DNA of 64,000 bases from Paenibacillus helianthi (GCF_001909055.1 NZ_LVWI01000031.1:1-64000), one strand, 5' to 3'. Positions 1 through 10,126 are shown, numbered from the stretch's first letter. Notes: generated from the sequence alone by a model not told the origin. Program-made: numbers and translations.

Positions 1-1
1 G

Positions 2-151
2 TTTGAACGTCTGGATCAATGGACGCGAATGAGGGTGCGAGCCTTTATGCGCAAAAAGAGATCTACGGTGTCAAACCGGCTGATACCAAACAAAGTACTG
101 GAATCAGCCGGAATGGTATTTCTAACAAGCTTACTCACCACACGTTCCTAA
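2..151 (+). CDS. Group II intron reverse transcriptase/maturase, C-terminal fragment
   Basis: The last 49 codons of an intron-encoded protein are visible and the gene is cut by the window start. The fragment begins FERLDQWTRMRVRAFMRKKR, which resembles the LDxWxRxRxR helix of maturase domain X, the part that binds the intron RNA and helps it fold for splicing. No HNH endonuclease motif follows: the frame stops about 50 residues after this helix, so this is probably an endonuclease-lacking type. Whether the whole protein is intact cannot be judged here. Confidence 0.75.
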   Translation, partial: FERLDQWTRMRVRAFMRKKRSTVSNRLIPNKVLESAGMVFLTSLLTTRS

Positions 152-223
152 TTCAGGAGTGAAATAAGCAATCCGGCGACGGATGAAGGAAACTCACTCC
201 TGAAGATGGGGAACTGACGAAGG

Positions 224-297
224 AAAGCCGTGTGCGGGAAATCCGCATGCACGGTTTGACGGGGAGTCCGAGGGAGTAATCCCTCGTCTTACCCTAC
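224..297 (+). ncRNA. Group II intron domains V and VI
   Basis: Domain V is the catalytic hairpin: GCCGTG pairs with CACGGT, an internal bulge follows, and GCGG-GAAA-TCCGC forms the capped upper stem. Next comes a short stem (GAGGGA/TCCCTC) in the domain VI position, which normally carries the branch-point adenosine. I could not place the bulged A with certainty. Confidence 0.75.
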
Positions 298-338
298 TGA
301 TCTCTACATAAAATGTTCTGCCAGTTATATGAATGCTG

Positions 339-1205
339 TTACTTCTTAAAGTTCTCAATAAACTTCTCAGCCAGGGACGACAAGTATTTGTCCTTCATCC
401 AGACTGCGGCCACCCGGGTATTCAGTGAATCGCTGCGAATTTCCTTGGACAGAACATTGCTGTTGTTGGCAAGGATAAAAGCGGACCTTGGAATGATACC
501 GATGCCGAGCCCTGCATTCGCCCAGAGCAGGGTCGTGCGGGCGTCATCGTTCATACAGAAGACCTGGGGATCGAAGCCATGCTCCAGACAGGTCTCGCGG
601 ATCAGCTGTTCGAAGCGGCGGTAAATAATGAGCGGCTGCTTACGGAGCTCCCCAATCTCAATTTCGGGCTCTCCACCTGTCCAGTCATATTCAGGTGCCA
701 TCACGGCAATCATAGGTTCCGATGAGGTGTATACACACTCAAGGCCTGCGGAGTTGAAAGGAGTGCGGACAATGCCGACTTCGACGATACCCTTGTTCAG
801 CAGATCGAGAACGCGATAGGTATTGCCTTCGTGAATCTCGAATTTCACCCCGGCGTAGACCAGATGGAACTCCATCAGCCGCTCCTGAAGCAGGGTTGCC
901 GCAGAAGAAGAGACGGTGCCGATGGACAGGGTGCCTGAGATACCTTTGACAAAATCCTTCAGCTCCCGGGTTGTAGAATCGGTCAATTCAAGAATTTGCT
1001 GTGCCCGGTCCCGCAGAATGATTCCGGCTTCGGTAAGCTGGATACTGCGCGGCCCGCGTTCTACCAGCTTCACCCCCAGCTCCTCCTCCAGCAGTTTCAG
1101 CTGTTGGCTGAGCGGCGGCTGGGCCATTTGCAGCTTTCTCGCCGCTGAGGTAATTTGTCCTTCTTCGGCAATAGCCATGAAATATTTCAGTTGGCGGATA
1201 TCCAT
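339..1205 (-). CDS. LysR-family transcriptional regulator
   Basis: A 288-residue protein of normal LysR length. Residues 1-60 carry the winged helix (DIRQLKYFMAIAEEGQITSA, then a QPPLSQQLKLLEEELG helix), followed by a linker helix and a periplasmic-binding-protein-like effector domain. The start is supported by GGAGGT 7 bases upstream. It is divergent from the ABC exporter pair with about 160 bp between them, the usual arrangement for a LysR protein that controls its neighbour, so regulation of the exporter is a fair guess. The effector is unknown. Confidence 0.88.
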   Translation of the reverse strand: MDIRQLKYFMAIAEEGQITSAARKLQMAQPPLSQQLKLLEEELGVKLVERGPRSIQLTEAGIILRDRAQQILELTDSTTRELKDFVKGISGTLSIGTVSSSAATLLQERLMEFHLVYAGVKFEIHEGNTYRVLDLLNKGIVEVGIVRTPFNSAGLECVYTSSEPMIAVMAPEYDWTGGEPEIEIGELRKQPLIIYRRFEQLIRETCLEHGFDPQVFCMNDDARTTLLWANAGLGIGIIPRSAFILANNSNVLSKEIRSDSLNTRVAAVWMKDKYLSSLAEKFIENFKK

Positions 1206-1363
1206 AAGTTAACCTCCGTATTGAGCTCGCTGCCATATGCGGATCGTATCGCATGGATACGAAACCAATATTATTAATATGTAAATAGGTATGACATAAT
1301 CATAACGGGTCTTATTCCATTTTTCTAGCTGTTACATACTACATAGGTTAGGTGAGGATTACT

Positions 1364-3103
1364 GTGTTCAAAATTGCTGTATTTCTTAAGCCCTATAGGA
1401 AAGAAGTGACACTGGGGCCGATCTTCAAGCTACTGGAGGCCATTCTTGAACTCTTACTGCCCACCATTGTTGCACTGATCGTCAATAACGGCATCGGCCG
1501 CCATGACAGCGCCTATGTGTACCGGATGGGAGGGCTAATGGTGCTGATGTCCTTGCTCGGATTTGGCTGTTCCATGGTTTGTCAATATTATGCCGCCCGG
1601 GCTTCGCAAGGCTTTGGTACTTCCCTTCGCAACAAGATGTTCAAACATATTTCAGCCCTCTCCTATGCCGAGCTGGATACCTTCGGTACGCCTTCGCTAA
1701 TCAACCGGATCACGAATGACGTGAACCAGCTGCAGCTCGCCGTAGCGATGCTGATCCGGCTAGTCATTCGCGCTCCGTTCATCTGCATCGGAGCTATTAT
1801 CATGTCTATGATTCTCGACTTCCGGCTCTCGCTGATTCTGCTCGCGGCGACTCCGGTATTTGGCGTGATTCTGTATTTCATCATCACGCGCAGCTCGCCG
1901 CTCTACCGCAAATACCAGCAGAAGCTGGATCATCTGGCTCTGGTGCTCAGTGAGAATCTGTCCGGCATCCGGGTGATCCGCGCATTTGCCAGGAGCCGCA
2001 GTGAAAAACAGCGCTTCAACGCTGCTTCGGAGGATCTGACAGCGACAGCAATCCGCGTCGCCCGCATCTCTGCATGGCTGGGGCCCATGACAACGCTGGT
2101 GGTGAATGCAGCGATTATCGCCATATTGTGGGCAGGCGGCATCCACATTGATGCCGGACGGCTGTCCCAGGGCGAGATTATCGCTTTTATCAACTATGTG
2201 ACCCAGATCCTGCTGGCACTGATCGTAGTCTCAAATCTGGTGATTATATTTACAAAGGCTTCATCATCGGCGAACCGTGTGAATGAAGTTTTGGATACTG
2301 TGGGCTCTGTTGCGGATATAGGGAATCAGGGCCTTACACCAGCAGAGAAGCAGGCTCCTGCGATTGCTTTTGAGCATGTCTCGTTTGGATACAACACCAC
2401 AGGTGAGCTGGCATTGCACGATATTTCAGTGACCATTCAACGTGGAGAGACCGTGGGACTGATTGGGAGTACCGGCTCCGGCAAGTCAACTTTTGTGAAC
2501 CTGATCCCGCGTTTCTATGACGCTGTTGAGGGGGAAATCCGGGTCGATGGGGTAAGTGTCAAAAATTATGGATTGGAGGAGCTGCGAAGCAAGATCGGCA
2601 TCGTGCCGCAGAAGGCAACGCTGTTCAGCGGTACCATAGCTGACAATATCCGCTGGGGCAGGCAAGATGCCTCACACGCAGAATTAATAGCCGCTGCTTC
2701 TGTAGCCCAGGCTGAGGAGTTCATCCAAAAGCTGCCTGAAGGGTTGGATACTCCCGTCGCCCGCGGAGGTCTGAACCTGTCTGGCGGGCAAAAACAGCGG
2801 CTGGCCATCGCCCGTGCCGTGGTGATGCGTCCGCAGATCCTGATTCTGGATGATTCGGCAAGTGCACTTGATTTTGCCACGGATGCGGCCCTTCGACGTG
2901 CGCTGAAGGAGAGCAGCGGAGAAACTACTGTGCTGCTGGTCTCCCAGCGGGTGAGCACTGTCCGCCAGGCGGATCAGATTATCGTCTTGGATGAAGGACG
3001 GATCGCGGGTGTTGGCACACATGAAGCATTATTGCAGAGCTGTGGAGTGTACCAGGAAATCTGTCAATCCCAGCTTTCAAGTGAGGAGGTAGGTACGCGA
3101 TGA
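1364..3103 (+). CDS. Heterodimeric ABC exporter, subunit 1 (permease-ATPase)
   Basis: Half-transporter with six membrane helices in the first 300 residues and a C-terminal ATPase domain. Walker A is GSTGSGKST (near residue 370), the signature is an intact LSGGQ, and Walker B reads ILILDD, so the catalytic glutamate is replaced by aspartate. Together with the next subunit this gives one normal and one degenerate ATP site, as in BmrCD or TM287/288-type drug exporters. The GTG at 1364 is preferred over the in-frame GTG at 1352 because the Shine-Dalgarno GGTGAGG sits 6 bases before it and overlaps the earlier one. The substrate cannot be told from sequence. Confidence 0.88.
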   Translation: MFKIAVFLKPYRKEVTLGPIFKLLEAILELLLPTIVALIVNNGIGRHDSAYVYRMGGLMVLMSLLGFGCSMVCQYYAARASQGFGTSLRNKMFKHISALSYAELDTFGTPSLINRITNDVNQLQLAVAMLIRLVIRAPFICIGAIIMSMILDFRLSLILLAATPVFGVILYFIITRSSPLYRKYQQKLDHLALVLSENLSGIRVIRAFARSRSEKQRFNAASEDLTATAIRVARISAWLGPMTTLVVNAAIIAILWAGGIHIDAGRLSQGEIIAFINYVTQILLALIVVSNLVIIFTKASSSANRVNEVLDTVGSVADIGNQGLTPAEKQAPAIAFEHVSFGYNTTGELALHDISVTIQRGETVGLIGSTGSGKSTFVNLIPRFYDAVEGEIRVDGVSVKNYGLEELRSKIGIVPQKATLFSGTIADNIRWGRQDASHAELIAAASVAQAEEFIQKLPEGLDTPVARGGLNLSGGQKQRLAIARAVVMRPQILILDDSASALDFATDAALRRALKESSGETTVLLVSQRVSTVRQADQIIVLDEGRIAGVGTHEALLQSCGVYQEICQSQLSSEEVGTR

Positions 3104-4839
3104 GCTCCGGAGCAACCTGGAAAAGAATGTTTAACTATACCAAACAGCATAGAGGCATCGCCATCGCCGCTGTTTGCTGCGCCATATTGAGTGTCATCGC
3201 CAGCCTGATCGGACCGCTGCTGATCGGACGGACTGTTGACCAGATGGTGGGTCCTGGACAAGTGGACTTTGACCAGATCCTCCGGCTGCTGCTGATCTTG
3301 GCTGTGGTTTATATTGTCGGCAGCTTTTTTGGCTGGCTGCTGACTTACTATACCAACCGGATCGCCTACCGGACGGTCTATGATATGCGGAGTGAGCTGT
3401 TCGACAAGCTGAACGTGCTGCCGCTGAAGTTCCATGATAATCATCCCCAGGGGGATAGCATCAGCCGGTTCGTCAACGACATGGATGCTGTCTCGGATGG
3501 TTTGCTGCAGGGCTTCTCTACGCTGCTGACCGGAGTGGTCACTATTGCCGGGGCCATTGGACTAATGCTCTACATCAGTCCGGTGATGACACTTGTTGTG
3601 CTGCTCTCGGCACCGGCAACCTTTTATGTCGCACGTTTCATTACGACCCGTTCCCAGAAGCTGTTCCGGGAGCAGGCCAAAATTCTCGGCGGACTGAACG
3701 GGTATGTGGAAGAAGTCGTAGGCGGCCAGAAGGTGGTGCAGGCATTCCGTTACGAAGACCACAGCTTCGCCCGGTTCTCTGAACGGAATAACGAGCTGTA
3801 CCATACCGGCATCAAATCGCAGTTCTACGGCTCGCTGTCCAATCCAAGCACCCGTCTGGTGAACAACATTACATTTTCTGTGATTGCGATGATCGGCAGC
3901 GCACTGGTAATCGGGGGCCATTTCTCGGTGGGGGATCTATCCAGTTTTCTAATCTATTCGAATCTGTTCGCCAAGCCGTTCAATGAAATAACCGGTGTGA
4001 TCACTCAGCTTCAATCAGCCACGGCTTCGGCGCAGCGGATCTTTGCCATTCTTGACCTGCCGCCGGAAACCCAGGATGCCAAGAACGCACATGTTATGGG
4101 TGTGAGCCAAGGTACGATTGCTTTTGAAAAGGTAAGCTTCGCGTATACACCGGAACGTCCGCTAATTAAGAGCTTCAGTCTGGAAGTGGAGCCGGGCACG
4201 CGGGTAGCCATTGTCGGGCAGACCGGAGCAGGCAAAACAACACTGGTCAATCTGTTGATGCGCTTCTATGACGTGGACAGCGGCAGCATCAGGATTGACG
4301 GCACAGATATCCGGGCGATTACCCGCGACAGCCTGCGCCGCAATTTCGGGATGGTGCTGCAGGATACCTGGCTGTATGGCGGTTCGATCCGCGATAATAT
4401 TGCTTACGGCAAGCCGGAGGCGGCTGATGAAGAAGTGATTGCCGCTGCCAAGGCTGCGAACGCCCACAGCTTCATCAAACGGCTGCCCGAGGGCTATGCG
4501 ACAAAGATTTCCGGATCAGGGGATAATCTGTCCCAGGGACAGAAGCAGCTGCTCACGATCGCCCGCGTCATGCTTGCCGATCCGCCGATGCTGATTCTGG
4601 ACGAAGCCACCAGTAGTATCGATACACTGACGGAGGCCCGTATTCAGAAGGCTTTTCTCACGATGATATCCGGCCGTACCAGCTTCGTGATTGCCCACCG
4701 GCTGTCCACCATCCGTGAGGCGGATGTCATTCTCTACATGAAAGACGGTGATATCGTCGAGAGCGGCACGCATGAAGAATTGCTTAAGCGTGCTGGCCAT
4801 TACGCCAGACTATACAACAGCCAGTTTGCGGCGGTGTAG
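3100..4839 (+). CDS. Heterodimeric ABC exporter, subunit 2 (permease-ATPase)
   Basis: The 579-residue partner of the upstream half-transporter; the genes overlap by ATGA, implying translational coupling and a fixed stoichiometry. Walker A is GQTGAGKTT, Walker B MLILDE keeps the catalytic glutamate, but the signature is LSQGQ instead of LSGGQ. In the heterodimer its Walker motifs would pair with the intact signature of subunit 1 to form the active site, while its altered signature faces the aspartate-containing Walker B of subunit 1. Ends 12 bp from the convergent antiporter gene. Confidence 0.88.
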   Translation: MSSGATWKRMFNYTKQHRGIAIAAVCCAILSVIASLIGPLLIGRTVDQMVGPGQVDFDQILRLLLILAVVYIVGSFFGWLLTYYTNRIAYRTVYDMRSELFDKLNVLPLKFHDNHPQGDSISRFVNDMDAVSDGLLQGFSTLLTGVVTIAGAIGLMLYISPVMTLVVLLSAPATFYVARFITTRSQKLFREQAKILGGLNGYVEEVVGGQKVVQAFRYEDHSFARFSERNNELYHTGIKSQFYGSLSNPSTRLVNNITFSVIAMIGSALVIGGHFSVGDLSSFLIYSNLFAKPFNEITGVITQLQSATASAQRIFAILDLPPETQDAKNAHVMGVSQGTIAFEKVSFAYTPERPLIKSFSLEVEPGTRVAIVGQTGAGKTTLVNLLMRFYDVDSGSIRIDGTDIRAITRDSLRRNFGMVLQDTWLYGGSIRDNIAYGKPEAADEEVIAAAKAANAHSFIKRLPEGYATKISGSGDNLSQGQKQLLTIARVMLADPPMLILDEATSSIDTLTEARIQKAFLTMISGRTSFVIAHRLSTIREADVILYMKDGDIVESGTHEELLKRAGHYARLYNSQFAAV

Positions 4840-4851
4840 CCGCCAGCGGAT

Positions 4852-6846
4852 TCAAATGGTCAATTCCCTGAGGTCATGCTCCATCAGCAACAGATTATTT
4901 TTCATTTCCTTCATTCCGGCCCGCGACAGCTGGCCCGATTCAAATATGAGCTGAATCTGATCTCGTTCCAGCTGGATGCCTACCCGTGCCAATTCATCCA
5001 GAGTGGTGTCGAAGTCCTGCCTGGAAGAGGAAGAGGCTTCACTTCTGCTATATCTGCTGAGCATTCGCTCGTAACGCAGAATCGAAGAGCTGACGTCCTC
5101 AACTTCTGTGCCGGCCGTAGGCAGTACGGCATTTAATTTTTCAATAACATACTTGATATTGCGCACTCTGAAGGCATCCAGGGCCTCCCGTCTTTCCTGG
5201 AAGCTTAGAGTCGCCTGGTTAAGCATGCCGGACACCTCCATCCATTGCCGGAGTGCCTGCAGGTTAGTTTTGTATTGGTCATCCTTGGTGAACCGGAACA
5301 GTGTCCGGTTGAGCCTATGCAGAGTGCGGTAAGCGATAAAAAGATTCACTTCTTTGTTCTTGATCGCCAGCAGAGTGCTTTCCCTTTGCCATTTGAGCGT
5401 GTCGATAAGCAATGGCCGCTGCAGTCTTTCGGCAGCTTCGTCTTTTTTCAGCTTACGGATTCTTGAATGGTATGTATTAATAATTCTGCCGATAGCAACT
5501 CTATTGTCGTCATTGGTCTGTTCACTTAAGGCAATCACCACATTGCGCAGAATTTCCATTTCAATAGGAGTCTCATCGTTGACCTGAGCGGCTTCCGCAT
5601 CATCTCCAATTAGAAGAGGCAATAGGTAGTTGGATGCCAGTAAGGTCCACAGAATGACACCTGCCGCCAAAAAGATGATCAGATCCCGCTCCGGGAACGG
5701 ATTTCCGTTATCCAGGAAAAAGGGCAGCGACAAGGTACTTGCCAGCGTGATCGTTCCCCGTACCCCGGACAGGGTGAGAATGAGCGCGTTTTTGATGGTA
5801 TGTCCCGGGGCTGGCTTCTGATATCCGGTACCGGGCAGCGTCATTACAAGAACCCAGACAAAGCGCAGGGCCAGTAGAGCAAGTGTCAAGACCAGTGTAT
5901 AGAGAATCACCTGAGCATGACCAAGACTGGAGCTGTTCCAGATGGTCCGGATAATCTCCGGGAGCTGGGTGCCGAGAATCAGGAAAACCAATCCATTCAA
6001 TACATAAATAATTACAGACCAGGTGCTTTTGGAAACGATATTCAGTCGGGCGATCTCGGGATTTAATTTTTTATATCCAAAAGAGTGGGCGATACCCGCG
6101 CTGACTGCCGCCAGAATTCCGTTGACCCCAAGTTCCTCGGCCATCAGAAAAACAGCAAAGGGAGTTAACACCTCGATCAGCATGTGCAGCGTAACATTTT
6201 CCATCCCCAGTTTCCGCAGCCACTTTACAAATACATATTTCACCAGAGTCATTAGAAGTCCTAGCAGAATACCGCCGAGGGAGATTGCCGCAAAGCTGAG
6301 GCTGGCCGAACGTAAGGAGAACGCGCCGGTTACCATTGCTGCTGCGGCGAATTGAAAGGATACCAGCCCGGAAGCATCATTAATGAGTGATTCTCCCTCC
6401 AGGATTTTCATCGTGTGGTGGGGGATTTTGATCTTTTCCTCCAGCGCTCCGACCGCTACAGCATCTGTAGGAGCCAGTGCTGCGGCAAGAGCAAAAGCTG
6501 CAGCGAGCGGAATGACGGGAAGCAGCCAATTCAGAAAGAAGCCCAGGATGGCTACAGTCATGAATACCAACCCAAGTGCCAATAAAAGTATCGGTTTCTT
6601 TAATCGCCAAAGGGCCTCTTTGTCTGATTGCCGCCCATCATTAAACAGCAGAGGGGCAATGAATAATAGTAAAAACAACTCGGGATTGAGCGTTAACTCG
6701 AAGTGGAGAGGCAGGTAGGTAATTACGACTCCGAGTATAATTTGAATAATGGGGACAGATACAGAAGGAATGAACCGGTTGACCAGATTGGATAATGCGA
6801 TTGCCGCCAGCATCAGTAAAATGAACTCAAAGATTTCCAAAAGCAT
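4852..6846 (-). CDS. CPA1-family Na+(K+)/H+ antiporter
   Basis: Monovalent cation/proton antiporter of the NhaP/YvgP type, about 664 residues. The first 400 residues are a 10-12 helix membrane domain with the family motif region PTDAVAVGALEEK and a downstream ESLINDASG segment carrying the ion-binding acidic residues. The last 250 residues are a soluble, charged, helix-rich tail, as in regulated CPA1 proteins. Start ATG 6846 follows AAGGTGG; an upstream in-frame start would add ten residues unlike the family. Role: pH and sodium homeostasis at the membrane. Confidence 0.87.
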   Translation of the reverse strand: MLLEIFEFILLMLAAIALSNLVNRFIPSVSVPIIQIILGVVITYLPLHFELTLNPELFLLLFIAPLLFNDGRQSDKEALWRLKKPILLLALGLVFMTVAILGFFLNWLLPVIPLAAAFALAAALAPTDAVAVGALEEKIKIPHHTMKILEGESLINDASGLVSFQFAAAAMVTGAFSLRSASLSFAAISLGGILLGLLMTLVKYVFVKWLRKLGMENVTLHMLIEVLTPFAVFLMAEELGVNGILAAVSAGIAHSFGYKKLNPEIARLNIVSKSTWSVIIYVLNGLVFLILGTQLPEIIRTIWNSSSLGHAQVILYTLVLTLALLALRFVWVLVMTLPGTGYQKPAPGHTIKNALILTLSGVRGTITLASTLSLPFFLDNGNPFPERDLIIFLAAGVILWTLLASNYLLPLLIGDDAEAAQVNDETPIEMEILRNVVIALSEQTNDDNRVAIGRIINTYHSRIRKLKKDEAAERLQRPLLIDTLKWQRESTLLAIKNKEVNLFIAYRTLHRLNRTLFRFTKDDQYKTNLQALRQWMEVSGMLNQATLSFQERREALDAFRVRNIKYVIEKLNAVLPTAGTEVEDVSSSILRYERMLSRYSRSEASSSSRQDFDTTLDELARVGIQLERDQIQLIFESGQLSRAGMKEMKNNLLLMEHDLRELTI

Positions 6847-6914
6847 TAACCACCTTATGTGTAAATTGGATTGCAATGTTGCTTTCCTCTGAGGAAGGGC
6901 GCTGATGTTGGTTC

Positions 6915-7775
6915 TTAGGATTCATGCAGCCGCTTGCGCATCATCCCCGGTGTACAGCCGTAAGTATTCCGGAAGACACGGATGAAATAATTGGTCTCCA
7001 TGCCCAGTTGCAGGGCGATATCCTGCACCGGTGTATCGGCATTCTCCCGGATAAGCTGCAGTGCACGTTCGAGGCGGAGGTTCTGCAAATATTTATGCGG
7101 TGTGATCCCATACTCCTGCAGGAACAGCCGTTGGAAATGCTGCACAGAGTAGCCTACCGCAGCAGCGAGATTTGAGACCAGCAGCGGTTCGGTAAAATGC
7201 TCATTAATCAGGCTGACCGCCTTCTGTAAAGCCTCGTTGCGAACGCTCTCCAGCTCAAGACGGCCTGCGGGTCCTGAATCAGAGGCATTGCGGCGGAGTA
7301 ACAGAAGGAGCCGGTAGAGCGCCACAGAGAGCTCTTGCATCACATGCTCGTCCTGGCGGCTTGCTTGCTGATTCACCGCATGCCAGATGCCGCCGACCTG
7401 TTCCCAGCATTCCTCAAAATGCTCGGGACGAAGCGGCGGGGCACCTGGCAGAATACCAATTCCTTCAAGCAGGCCCGGTGACAACTCGCCATGAAAACCG
7501 ATGAAGCCTACATGCCAAGGGGTAAGCGACAGCGGGTAATACTCATGGCCCCTGTCGGGTGGATAGGCGAAGGCCATACCGGGTTCCAAGATTGTTTCAT
7601 TTCCGTTCTCCAGGTCCCGGAACAGGCCTTTTCCACTGCGGATCAGAAAAATTTGGTATACCGGGAAGCCGCCTGGACGAACATGATGATACTGGATATG
7701 GCGGCCGACCGAATAGGGATACAAGGGGAAACGGTTCAGGTCGCGCGGCATTTCAATTAGGGAGAAAGGTAGCAT
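6915..7775 (-). CDS. AraC-family transcriptional regulator
   Basis: N-terminal cupin-like sugar-binding domain (residues 1-150, with a PPDRGHEYYP-type loop) and a C-terminal pair of helix-turn-helix motifs (LAAAVGYSVQHFQRLFLQEY and a LGMETNYFIRVFRNTYG helix). Divergent from the GH42 beta-galactosidase gene, so it probably activates that gene in response to a galactoside. ATG 7775 is chosen because GAGGTGA lies 5 bases upstream and overlaps the earlier in-frame GTG at 7784. Confidence 0.88.
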   Translation of the reverse strand: MLPFSLIEMPRDLNRFPLYPYSVGRHIQYHHVRPGGFPVYQIFLIRSGKGLFRDLENGNETILEPGMAFAYPPDRGHEYYPLSLTPWHVGFIGFHGELSPGLLEGIGILPGAPPLRPEHFEECWEQVGGIWHAVNQQASRQDEHVMQELSVALYRLLLLLRRNASDSGPAGRLELESVRNEALQKAVSLINEHFTEPLLVSNLAAAVGYSVQHFQRLFLQEYGITPHKYLQNLRLERALQLIRENADTPVQDIALQLGMETNYFIRVFRNTYGCTPGMMRKRLHES

Positions 7776-7962
7776 GATGGTCACCTCGTATTCATTTTGT
7801 ACTAGTAAAGCGAGTGTATATTCCTACTGCCTGAATGGATTTATCCTATATGATATACAGTATAAAGAATGATTCATGAAATGGACAGGACTTAATCTCA
7901 GAATGTATCAGAGAATAATCCCATCCTGACATGGACCACATACCGAAAGGATGAACCCACCC

Positions 7963-10050
7963 ATGAATATGAAATTACCCCCAGTCAGCAGCAAGATTCC
8001 AGTCATGCTGCATGGAGCCGACTATAATCCCGAACAATGGTTGAAGTACCCTGAGGTGCTGCAAGAAGATATCCGTATGATGAAGCTTGCCAATTGCAAT
8101 GTAATGTCTGTTGGAATCTTTTCCTGGGTATCCCTGGAGCCGGAAGAAGGCGTATTCACCTTCGGTTGGCTGGACAACATCCTGGATACCTTTGCCGAGA
8201 ACGGGATTTATGCTTTCCTGGCTACACCAAGCGGGGCACGCCCGGCCTGGATGTCGGAGAAATATCCTGAAGTACTGCGTGTAGAAGGAAACCGCGTGCG
8301 TAATTTGCATGGCGTCCGCCACAATCATTGCTATACTTCACCTGTGTACCGTCAGAAGACGGCACTTCTGAACGGCAAGCTGGCAGAGCGCTATGCGCAT
8401 CATCCGGCAGTTATCGGATGGCATATCTCGAATGAATACGGCGGCGAATGCCACTGTGACCTGTGTCAGGCGAGCTTCAGGGAATGGCTGAAGGTGAAAT
8501 ACAACAACAGCCTGGAAGAATTGAACCATGCTTGGTGGGCTACGTTCTGGAGTCACACGTATACCTCATGGGATCAAGTGGAATCCCCGGCCCCGCATGG
8601 GGAGACGCAGGTTCACGGCCTGAACCTGGACTGGCGCCGCTTCGTAAGTGAGGCGACCATTGATTTCTGCCAGCATGAGATTGATTCTGTGCGTGATTAT
8701 AATCCCGAGCTGCCGGTAACGACCAATATGCACAATATTGACGGTGTGGATTACCGCAAGCTGGCCAAGATTCTCGACGTAGTTTCCTGGGATTCCTATC
8801 CGTCCTGGGGCTACTCGGATGATGATGACGACGCTCGTCTGGCCGCTTGGGCCGCAATGCACCACGATATGTACCGTACCTTCAAGCATAAGCCATTCTT
8901 GCTGATGGAGAGCACACCTTCGCTACTGAACTGGCAGAGTGTCAGTAAGCTGAAGCGGCCGGGCATGCACAAGCTGTCCTCGCTGCAGGCGGTTGCCCAC
9001 GGTTCGGACTCCGTGCAATATTTCCAGTGGCGCAAAAGCCGCGGCTCGAGCGAGAAATTCCACGGCGCTGTTATTGACCATAGCGGGCACGCCGAAACCC
9101 GCGTCTTCCGCGATGTTGCCGAAGTGGGCCGGACGCTCTCAGAGCTGCAAGCGGTAGTAGGTACTACCACGCCTGTGCAGACAGCAATTATTTATGATTG
9201 GGACAACCGATGGGCGATTAAGGATGCGCAGGGTATCCGCAACTCCGGCCTGAAATATGAAGAAACTGTACTTCAGCACTACCAGGCACTATGGGAGCTG
9301 GGGATTCCGGTTGATATTATCGGTTCGGAAGAGGACTTCTCCGCCTACAAACTGGTGATTGCACCTATGCTGTACCTGGTCAGCGAAGATAACGGCAAAC
9401 GGATTGAGAAGTATGTCGAACAGGGGGGAACCTTCCTGGGGACTTACTGGTCAGGTATAGTCGGAGAGACGGATCTCTGCCATTTGGGCGGATTCCCGGG
9501 TCCGCTCCGCCGGACGCTGGGGATCTGGGCGGAAGAGACAGAAGGCCTGCACAGCCGGGATCTGAACGGTCTGGTGATGAATTCCGGTAATGCGCTGTGT
9601 CTTGATGGAGACTATGATGCGCATGAAATTGCCGAGCTGATCCACCTCGAAGGAGCAGAGGCGCTGGGTACGTATCGTTCGGACTTCTATGCCGGGCAGC
9701 CTGCGCTTACGCTGAACCGTCTGGGTGAAGGCCGGGCGTACCACCTGGCTACACGTGTGAAGGATGCCGGATTCTATGTAGAGCTGTATGCGGCAATTGC
9801 CAAGAAAGCGGGAATTATCCGCACACTGGATACCGAGCTGCCGGCAGGCGTCACCGCTCAACTGCGGACCGACGGAGACAGTGACTATATATTTGTGCAG
9901 AATTTCAGCGGCGTGGAGCAGTCCATAGAGATGGATGCCAGAACGTACACTGTATTAGAATCCGGTGAGCCAGTTCCAGCGGTACTTACGCTTCCGGTTC
10001 ATGGCCTGGCTATTCTGAAGCGGGTCACACTAGTTCATCAGGCAAGCTAA
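7963..10050 (+). CDS. Beta-galactosidase, GH42 family
   Basis: Cytoplasmic GH42 enzyme hydrolysing terminal beta-galactosides. From the ATG at 7963 the acid/base is Glu158 in HISNEYGG and the nucleophile Glu316 in LLMESTPS. Cys123, Cys163, Cys165 and Cys168 match the zinc-site cysteines of GH42. The TIM barrel is followed by a glutamine-amidotransferase-like trimerisation domain and a small beta domain. No signal peptide. ATG 7951 directly abuts GAAAGG, so 7963 (12 bases away) is the more likely start. A strong terminator follows. Confidence 0.93.
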   Translation: MNMKLPPVSSKIPVMLHGADYNPEQWLKYPEVLQEDIRMMKLANCNVMSVGIFSWVSLEPEEGVFTFGWLDNILDTFAENGIYAFLATPSGARPAWMSEKYPEVLRVEGNRVRNLHGVRHNHCYTSPVYRQKTALLNGKLAERYAHHPAVIGWHISNEYGGECHCDLCQASFREWLKVKYNNSLEELNHAWWATFWSHTYTSWDQVESPAPHGETQVHGLNLDWRRFVSEATIDFCQHEIDSVRDYNPELPVTTNMHNIDGVDYRKLAKILDVVSWDSYPSWGYSDDDDDARLAAWAAMHHDMYRTFKHKPFLLMESTPSLLNWQSVSKLKRPGMHKLSSLQAVAHGSDSVQYFQWRKSRGSSEKFHGAVIDHSGHAETRVFRDVAEVGRTLSELQAVVGTTTPVQTAIIYDWDNRWAIKDAQGIRNSGLKYEETVLQHYQALWELGIPVDIIGSEEDFSAYKLVIAPMLYLVSEDNGKRIEKYVEQGGTFLGTYWSGIVGETDLCHLGGFPGPLRRTLGIWAEETEGLHSRDLNGLVMNSGNALCLDGDYDAHEIAELIHLEGAEALGTYRSDFYAGQPALTLNRLGEGRAYHLATRVKDAGFYVELYAAIAKKAGIIRTLDTELPAGVTAQLRTDGDSDYIFVQNFSGVEQSIEMDARTYTVLESGEPVPAVLTLPVHGLAILKRVTLVHQAS

Positions 10051-10055
10051 TAGTT

Positions 10056-10094
10056 AAAAGGCAGGACCCGGTAGTGCTGGGTCCTGCCTTTTTT
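10056..10094 (+). terminator. Rho-independent terminator after the GH42 gene
   Basis: AAAAGGCAGGACCC pairs with GGGTCCTGCCTTTT around a 9-base loop and ends in a T run. The A tract on the 5' side makes it usable by the convergent Nudix gene too. Confidence 0.9.
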
Positions 10095-10126
10095 GGGCTG
10101 TGATCATAGTAGTAGCTGTCAGCCAC

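Larger units (their letters stand above)
1..297 (+). mobile_element. Group II intron, 3' part (5' part outside window)
   Basis: The window opens inside a bacterial group II intron. It shows the tail of the intron-encoded reverse transcriptase/maturase, a linker, then a domain V hairpin and a domain VI-like stem. The 3' splice junction is probably just after the CCCTAC near 292-297, but the flanking exon is not recognisable, so the boundary is approximate. Nothing coding follows until the convergent end of the LysR gene at 339. Confidence 0.8.
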
